A stretch of 64,000 nt of DNA, from the NCBI RefSeq assembly GCF_034190915.1, contig NW_026947503.1, forward strand, positions 25,502,532 through 25,566,531. Reading direction: 5' to 3'. This DNA comes from Cavia porcellus (taxonomy: Eukaryota; Chordata; Mammalia; Rodentia; Caviidae). Every line of letters starts with the position of its first letter. The stretch's first letter is position 1. Below are positions 57,421 through 64,000 of the stretch, piece after piece. The notes below the pieces were generated by a model. The model saw only the letters and a program-made list of their open reading frames with translations. It was not told the DNA's origin and did not search any database. Made by a program: the position numbers and the translations under genes.

Positions 57421-58589
57421 GAAAGTATACTAGGATTCCAGCAACAGTGGCAGAGAGGCCTCAATGACCGGGGCAGACAGTGGAATGAGGGAGTAAGGTG
57501 GACAAATTATAGCAGTAAAGTGGAGTAGCAGACATGAGGCAGAGACGGTAAGCTATAATCTTTAGTATAGATAGCTTTGATACAATATTTTAAAAAGGCA
57601 GAGGTCATTGTTAATAGTGTATCAGGATTTAAAAGTCACAGTAGTCTTATTTGAATCTAGTTTGTTAGACCGTGGTTTTGCCTTGGCTGATTTTATTCGA
57701 ATTTGGTATGCTTGATAGTATCATGTCTAAAAGTAGAGGCAACTACTCTGAAGATGACAAGTTGTAAAAGATATCCATACTGGTTTTGATTATTAACAGC
57801 TCTCAAGTCCTACAATGTTTTCAAAGTTGTGTTTTTATAAAAATAGCTATGTAATACTATGCCTAACTATATTAAGCCTGATGATGTGGACAAGTCTATT
57901 GAAAATAACAAGAGAAAGCACAATAACTACGATAGATCACCTAATATTGTGGTCTTATGTGTCTTTTTCATTGCATGTTTTTCTAGGAATTTGTTTTGCT
58001 GTCTTGTTATGATTTTTTTCCCTATAATACAGAGAGGATAGATATACATGTAGAAATTCACACATGGGAAGAATTTTTTAAACTATTTACGGGAACAGAT
58101 TATATAATGCAAGATGTAATGAACAGATACTCTGAAAAAGAAGAGACACTAAGAAACCCAATGCTAATTCTGTAGCATTATGATATAAAATCTAGCAATA
58201 CTATTATTCACTGTTCAGAGTGATATTAGTCTAGTCTCTTAAGTTCAATTTCAGCATACGTAAAGATAAGGACAACTACTACAAAGAGAATGAGCGACAC
58301 TATGGTAGTCACTATTGTCTTCCCCAATGTCAGATCTTGAAGACCTAAAAAGCCTTCATCATCCTGTAATGATCTGATTAGTTCTATAATATACAGTATG
58401 TAGTTAATGTGTGTAAAGATGGGGACAACTATTTGGAAGAAAACTAGAGACAATTAGATAAACAGTGAAGATCTCCAGTGGACTTGCTTTGAAATCAGTA
58501 TTTCTTTAAATTGTTTCTTTTTGAACTGTTTTGTACTCTTTTGATATGTTTAATCTTACCCTCTTTAAGATAAAAACAAGTTGTGAAGG

Positions 58590-59479
58590 ACTGATAGCCA
58601 TATTGCTAGGCTTTTGTTAGATCATTGAGCAGAACTGTTGGCAGTGTCACTATTTGAATGTCACTTTACATACTTTAATTTTGTAACCTGAACAACTATT
58701 TCTAAGATGACAATATGTAGCTTATCAACTGGTGATTTCTTACTGTTTATTTTTTCTGTAATTCTGTATTATTTCTGCCCTTTTTTTTCTCCATGTATTT
58801 GTGTGTGTGTGTGTGTTTCTTTCTCCTTACATAAATAAATAAATAAGAAAAAAATCTAGTAGATGCTTTTGGGATAACAAATTTGCTATTTGGCAAAAAA
58901 AAATGGAATCACTATTGGACAATACATACTAAGATGGACTCTAGATTGCTTGAAGGCTGAGTTAGGGCTTCTGTTCATTCTAGACTCCTTACTTTAACAC
59001 ATTGCATCCTCTCTATTCACAAAAACAAAAACAAAAAGTCCGATCACATCTACTCACTACTGTTAGCACCTTATACAAAGAGTGATTCTGAGTCATCCTA
59101 CCCATTCTTTTTGCTGCTTCTGCTGTATACTTTACTTTTGCATATATTATGAACTACAATTGCTACTGCTTTTGCTTTAAAGAGTCAATTCTGCTTCAGA
59201 ACAAGTAGTAAAGAAAGAAATTATCTCTTATTGGTGTTCATTTCCAGTGATTTTGTGGCTCTTCATTTCTCTGGGCAGATCCAAGTTTCTCTCTGATACC
59301 TCATTTTTCTTGCTGAAATAATTTCCCTTAATATGTTTCATAGACTGTGTTCTGGGGAACGAAATCTGTCAGCCTGCATTTGCCTGAGAAGGCTTCACTT
59401 GTCTTTCGTCTTTCAAAGGCTATTTTCACTAGGTGAAATAGTGAAAATAATTTATTTCAGCATTTCTATTTGAATCTTC
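58590..59479. other. no gene seen; GT microsatellite at 58799-58817
   Basis: A run of about nine GT repeats, then AAATAAATAAATAA at about 58832-58846. The rest is unique. Confidence 0.5.
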
Positions 59480-59531
59480 CTTTTCCACATGGTAGACTTA
59501 TTGAGATACACCATAAGTTTTACCCTTTAAA

Positions 59532-59617
59532 TATGCAAAGGGTACAGCTCAGTGGTAAAACACTTGCCTAGCATGTGTGAGGTCCTGGGTTCAATCCCCA
59601 GCACAAAAAATAAATAA
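59532..59617 (+). mobile_element. ID SINE
   Basis: GCAAAGGGTACAGCTCAGTG, AAACACTTGCCTAGCATGTG, GAGGTCCTGGGTTCAATCCC (box B) and a tail CAAAAAATAAATAAAATA. It has the classical rodent-wide ID sequence, unlike the TTAGCTCAGCGG subtype at 5268. Confidence 0.85.
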
Positions 59618-59977
59618 AATATTCTGTTTAATTATTTCTAATATAATCATAGAGTTATTCAGTATTGCCATTATCTAATTTTAGATTATCTTCATTTCCA
59701 CAGAAAGAAACTCTATACCCTTGTTCAGTCATTCCCATTTCTACTTCCTCAAAAGATGTGGCCACCAGTAATATACGTTCTGTCCTTTCTGATTTCCCAT
59801 CAAAAATATTTCATATATATGTTAAAGGCCAATGTGTAGCCATTTTTCTCTGACTTCCTTCACTTAATATAAAGTTTTCAAAGTGTTAATCATGCTTTTT
59901 GATCATTAATAAAGTTTCATCTGTGTTGTTAATTCTTTTGTATAATTAAATCATATTCTATTGTACAGAACAAATAC

Positions 59978-60332
59978 TGTCTTGGTTAATTTTCTCTCTC
60001 ATTATTGAGACAAAATACCTGAAGCCTAAAGTTAGGGAAGGTTTATTTCTTATAGGTTGGAGGGTTCACTCCATACTCAGTTGGCTTTAAGGCAAAATGA
60101 CATGACTGAGGGACAGCAGTTCATGCTGGCCACAAACAGCAAGTGCAAACAGCAAAGAGAGAGACACCTTCTTCCTGGTGTTACACTCTACACTGGCTGC
60201 ACCCCTAGGCAAGTGTAGCACTCAAAGCACCAATACGAGCGCCAGACAATGAACCAATCACAAACACTAGATTCAGCTGTGTCCGTGATTGCATGAGACT
60301 TGGGGGGGGGGGGTCTGACATAAAGCATGACA
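59978..60332 (-). mobile_element. MaLR-type solo LTR
   Basis: Minus strand: starts TGTCATGCTTTATGTCAGA and ends AAAATTAACCAAGACA. It contains GGTATTTTGTCTCAATAATG and the family-wide GTGTTTGTGATTGGTTCATT block. A run of 12 G at 60302-60313 lies near its 5' end. Confidence 0.8.
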
Positions 60333-62182
60333 GACACTTCACAATTTACGTACCAGCAGATGGATATTTATGTTTTTTCTATGTTTCAACTATTATAAAT
60401 AATAATGCTATGAAGACCCATTTACAAGTTTTGTGTGTATGTATGTTTTCTTCTAATTATATAGCTAAGAATGGAAATGTTGGATCATGTGATAACTCCA
60501 CTTTTTTTTTGTCACTGCATCATTTTCCATTCCCATTAACAATGGAGGAAATTTCAAATGTCTCCAATCTTTGTTAATTTTTGCTATTGTCTGCATTTAT
60601 TAAAATAGGTATGGAATAACCTGTCAAATATAATAAATGTAGTAGGTATGGAAAAGTATCTCATGATTTTGCGTCTGTATTTGTATTTCTTTGGAAAATA
60701 TCTATTCAAATCCTTTGCTCACTTTCCCAATTATTTGTCTCTTTATTGTTGGATCAAAATCAAGATGCAAGTCCTTTATCAAACATGTTGCTTTGTAAAC
60801 ATTTTCTCTCACTCTGTGGATTTTAACTTCCTTGATCCTGTCCTTTGAGGAACTAAGATTTTTCTAGGTTTTATGAACTCAGATGTATCTTTTTTTCTTT
60901 TGGTTGCTTTAGGAACCTTAACTATGAAACCACTACTTATTTTAAGATTATGGATGCTTATACCTGTTCCCTCATTAGGGCTTATAGTTTTAGCTGTTAT
61001 GTTAAGGTCTGTGATTAATTCTGAGTTTATGTAAAATAACAGAAGATAGGAGTTCAAATTCATTCTTTTTTATAACCCATCACCATTTTTAAAAACATTC
61101 TTATTTCTCTATTAATCTTCTCAGCATGAATCAACTGCTTATAGATGTATAGGTTTGTTTATGGACTCTCAGTTCTGTTGCATTGATCTGAATGTCTATT
61201 CTCATGCCTGTGCTACATGTCCTGACTGCTGTAGTTTGCAGTAAGATTTAAAATCAGAAAGTGCCGAACACTCCAATTTCTTCACACTCTTAATTATTCT
61301 TGATCCTTAACATCTCAATATGAATTTTAGAATCATTTTTCTATTTCCACAAAAAAATTATATTCTTGGTAGAGATTCCATTGAATCTGTTGATTAACTT
61401 GAGAAAATTGTAATCTCTATAGTATTGTCTTGCAATTAAAAATGGTTTCTTTCCATTTATTTAGGTCTTTTAAAATTTCTATCTATGATGTTTTACAGTT
61501 TTCAAAGTCATGCACCTCTTATGTTAAACTTATTTCTAAGTATATTATTCTTTTTTGATGCTGTTATAAACAATTTTGTTTCTTAATTTTATTTTGAACT
61601 CATTATTAGTATATAGCAATGTATTTGTGTGTATTGACCTTGTATCCTACAACTCTATTTAACTTGATTATTAGTTCTAGTAGGTTTTAGAATTTTCTAC
61701 ATACAAATCATGTCATCATCCATAAGTAGAGATAATTTTAATTCTTCCTTTCTATTTTGAATGCCTTTGTTTCTTTTCCTTGACTAAATATCTCAGCTAC
61801 AAACTCAGCACAATATTAAATAGAGTGGACATCTTTGTCTTGTACCTGTAAAGTCCTTATAAAAAACATGTAAATTTTCACCTTAATTATGTATGCCATT
61901 TTGCTATTCACTTACTATATATGTTATGTGTTTTTGTTCCTCTATTTCCACATTTATTATTTTGTTAATAAAAATTAACATTTAAATTCCCACATTGTAT
62001 CTTGTGTTATTGCATGTGATTACTTTTTTTTCAGTGTGAAACACAATACCTTACCTTGAAATAACCTAGCTGAATTAATACCAATTTAACTTCAATTTTA
62101 TGCAACCACTTTGTACAATATAGCTCCATTCTCTTTCCTTACTTTGTGCTGTTTTTCTGTGTGATATTTTTCTTGTTTTCAG

Positions 62183-62342
62183 GTTTTTTTTTTTTCTGTT
62201 TTCTATTTTTGAAGAGAGAGTCTTACCATGTAGTCCAAGATGGACTTAAACTCACTAGGTAGCCAAAGCCGGCCTCAAACTCACAACAATCCTCCTACCC
62301 CAGGCTCTTAAATGCTGGGATTACAGGTATTCACGCTTGGCT
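62183..62342 (-). mobile_element. B1 SINE, diverged
   Basis: Plus strand: GAGAGAGTCTTACCATGTAG, GCCGGCCTCAAACTCACAAC, CAATCCTCCTACCCCAGGCT, AATGCTGGGATTACAGGTAT, CACGCTTGGCT. It carries the internal near-repeat (GGACTTAAACTCACTAGGT) seen in the longer B1 at 19901. Confidence 0.8.
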
Positions 62343-62667
62343 ATTTTTCATACAAATAATGTCTTTATACATAATGAGCTCATCAACAGTTTTATAATCG
62401 CTATTCCATACCATTGTCTTTTAAGTCAGATGAGAAAAGAGTTTACAAATATATAGGTTTGTACTGCCTTTTACATTTACTCATAGAGTTACTTTTACTG
62501 ATATTCTTTTGTTCTTCATGTAGATTCAACTAACTGTCTAGTGTCTTTCTGTTTTAGCCTAAAGGATTTCCTTTGAAATTTCTCATAGGGTGGTTCTCCT
62601 AAAGATCCACTTTGTATGAAATAACAAAAATCAATTCTCTTGATTTTTTATTTCATCAATTGTGATT
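62343..62667. other. no gene seen
   Basis: AT-rich unique spacer between SINEs. Confidence 0.4.
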
Positions 62668-62955
62668 TCCCTGTCTCCCCTGTTACTCATTGCTGTGGAT
62701 TGAACCCAGGACCTGTGCACTGAGTTGTAACTCTAGCCCTTTTTTAATTTTTGAGAATTTGGTCTCACTAAGTCTTCCTGTTTACTCTTTGAGTGTCTTT
62801 ATTTCTTTTTCTTGACTAAATATCCTAACTACAAACTCAGGGTATTTAGAGTCAAGAAGTTGCCTAGGCTGCCCAGGCTGGGCTTGAATTTGTGATCCTC
62901 CTGTGTCAGTCTCCTAGAGTGCTAGGATTACATGTATGTGCCACCACCCTTGACT
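62668..62955 (-). mobile_element. B1-dID (MEN-type) SINE with an internal insertion
   Basis: Plus strand: GGATTGAACCCAGGACCTGT, GTTGTAACTCTAGCCC (ID part), GAATTTGGTCTCACTAAG, then a foreign stretch at 62773-62859, then TTGCCTAGGCTGCCCAGGCT, GATCCTCCTGTGTCAGTCTC, CTAGAGTGCTAGGATTACAT (B1 part). Removing the stretch restores the usual CACTAAGTTGCC junction. Confidence 0.8.
62773..62859. repeat. L1-like patch inside the SINE, similar to 61744-61808
   Basis: 62774-62840 aligns with 61744-61808, sharing TCTTGACTAAATATC-like and CTACAAACTCAG blocks at roughly 80 percent identity by eye. The remaining ~19 bases (GGTATTTAGAGTCAAGAAG) have no match that I can see. AAG is present at both junctions. 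Confidence 0.65.
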
Positions 62956-64000
62956 TAATCGTCATTTTTGAAGACCATGTTTGCTAATATGGAATTCTTG
63001 ATTAACTCTTCTTTTCAGTGCTTTAAATGTGTTCTCCCCATATCTCCTGGCCTCCATTTTTCTAAGGAAAAATCAGCTGCTAATATACTTTGTCTCCTTT
63101 GTGCATAATGGATCACTTTCTCTTGTTGCTTTCAAGATACTCTCAAGAGTGTGTCTGCTTTTTACAAGTTTTACGAATTTGTGTCTAAGTTTAGGTCTTG
63201 TGAAGCCTATTTAGAATTTGTTGACTATCTTGGATGTGCACATTATGTTTCTCATCAAATAGGGAAAGTTTTTGCCATTTAAAATTTTTCCATCTACATT
63301 TCTGTCAGGCCTGTGTTCCACAAGCCTCTGAGGCTTTGTTTCTTTTCATATTTTTAAGCTTTTCTTCAGATAATCTCAATTATTTTGTCTTAAAAGGCAC
63401 TATTTTCATATAAGCTGTTGAACACTGTCCTTTTTTCCTTTGTGAGGATCAGACCAGAGCCTCGTGCTAGGCAAATGATCTGTCAATAAACTACATCTCC
63501 AGCACCTAATTCTGTACTTGTTGATTATAGAATTTTTATTTACTTTAGTAAAAAATAATTTCTGTGCCATTACTGATTTTTCTGTATTTGATGAGAACTC
63601 TTTCTCATTCTTCTCTTTAGTTCTTGAGAAACTATTTGCTTCAGTTGTTTTAAGCACTTGACATTTTACCCCCAGTGTCACTCAGGCAGCACATTTGTTT
63701 ACATCCTGCCTATCCCAAGAACCACTTGGGCATGTGTCATTTCAACCAATCAGTTACTGTTTGCACAGGATACACTCATTCCTCTGTTTGTTTTATATTG
63801 ACTATTTTGCATATTTCTTTTATTTAGAATGTTAGAATGTTGTCTCTGCCTTCGATGTTTGTTACTCATGAAACCTAATAAGTTCTACTTGTTTTCTTTC
63901 ACTAATTCATGTTTATTTGTGGAAAATAACCTATAATTTTGTGCTATGGTCCATAGAAACTCATTATAAGCACGTTAGATATAATTTTTATACTTCTTAA
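62956..64000. other. no gene seen; ID remnant at about 63430-63507
   Basis: AGGATCAGACCAGAGCCTCG, TGCTAGGCAAATGATCTGTC, ACTACATCTCCAGCACC is a worn ID element on the minus strand. The remainder is AT-rich unique sequence to the end of the window. Confidence 0.5.

Larger units (their letters stand above)
55290..58585 (+). mobile_element. HAL1-like element: L1 5' UTR, ORF1 and 3' UTR, no ORF2
   Basis: About 3.3 kb. It starts with a YY1-type promoter site, has a 1.1-kb 5' UTR containing 78-base tandem units, a decayed ORF1 (about 56400-57420), a short inter-ORF stretch with only a trace of the ORF2 start (about 57540-57620), then the long repeated 3' UTR shared with the L1 at 27.3-28.2 kb, ending TTACCCTCTTTAAGATAAAA. 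HAL1 elements are known L1 derivatives that keep only ORF1. An L1 with a secondary deletion is the alternative. Confidence 0.7.
59480..62100 (-). mobile_element. old L1 LINE, minus strand (interrupted)
   Basis: Reversed L1M landmarks: ACTTATTGAGATACACCATA, GCCATTATCTAATTTTAG, TCCTTCACTTAATATAAAG, CATATTCTATTGTACAG, ATGGATATTTATG, then GTATATTATTCTTTTTTGAT and AACTCTATTTAACTTG further 5'. All frames are broken. An ID (59532-59617) and a LTR (59978-60332) lie within. The 5' limit is approximate. Confidence 0.75.

Overview
This is a 64-kb stretch of mammalian nuclear DNA, almost certainly from a rodent. The SINEs show this: tRNA-derived ID elements (box A with TTAGCTCAGCGG, box B, A-rich tail), 7SL-derived B1 monomers, and B1 units fused to an ID-like tail (the B1-dID or MEN arrangement, known from squirrels, dormice and relatives). 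The species cannot be fixed from the sequence; a squirrel- or beaver-related rodent is my best inference. I found no convincing host protein-coding exon, rRNA, tRNA or microRNA gene. All of the longer open frames are either decayed L1 ORFs or chance frames in repeats. The window reads as intergenic or deep intronic DNA built from layers of transposons.

Layout. 0-10 kb: a B1, MaLR-type LTRs (endogenous retrovirus class III relatives) at 1.0, 3.9-4.5 and 7.9-8.2 kb, and an old L1 at 4.7-6.2 kb. 10-11.5 kb: an old L1 with an inverted 5' part, split by a small mariner DNA transposon. 13-20 kb: several SINEs, an isolated CpG-rich patch at 14.2-14.4 kb with a full consensus CTCF site, and an AT palindrome at 17.2 kb. 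21-23.6 kb: MER20-like remnant and MaLR LTRs. 23.9-28.2 kb: a 5'-truncated L1 with a decayed ORF2. 28.2-35 kb: mostly unique sequence with a few repeats.

35.0-41.6 kb is a datable nest: an ancient MER20 was split by a minus-strand L1 (12-bp target duplication), which was then split by a 2.3-kb MaLR provirus (5-bp duplication) and by a class II ERV solo LTR (6-bp duplication). 41.7-44.7 kb is an L1 with a tandemly repeated 5' UTR and most of ORF2 missing. 45.1-49.5 kb is a second nest: old L1, then a LTR, a SINE and a younger L1 that itself holds a LTR. 49.5-55.3 kb is mostly unique, with MER5A-like and MLT-type remnants. 55.3-58.6 kb is a 3.3-kb element with a 5' UTR, a decayed ORF1 and a 3' UTR but no ORF2 body, resembling the half-L1 (HAL1) design. 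59.5-62.1 kb is an old minus-strand L1, followed by SINEs to the end.

The most unusual points are the MaLR provirus whose two LTRs belong to different families although one target-site duplication flanks it; the ORF2-less L1-type elements with 78-80-bp 5' UTR monomers; the isolated CTCF/CpG patch; and an L1-like patch inserted inside a SINE at 62.8 kb. Family names come from recognition by eye, without a repeat library.
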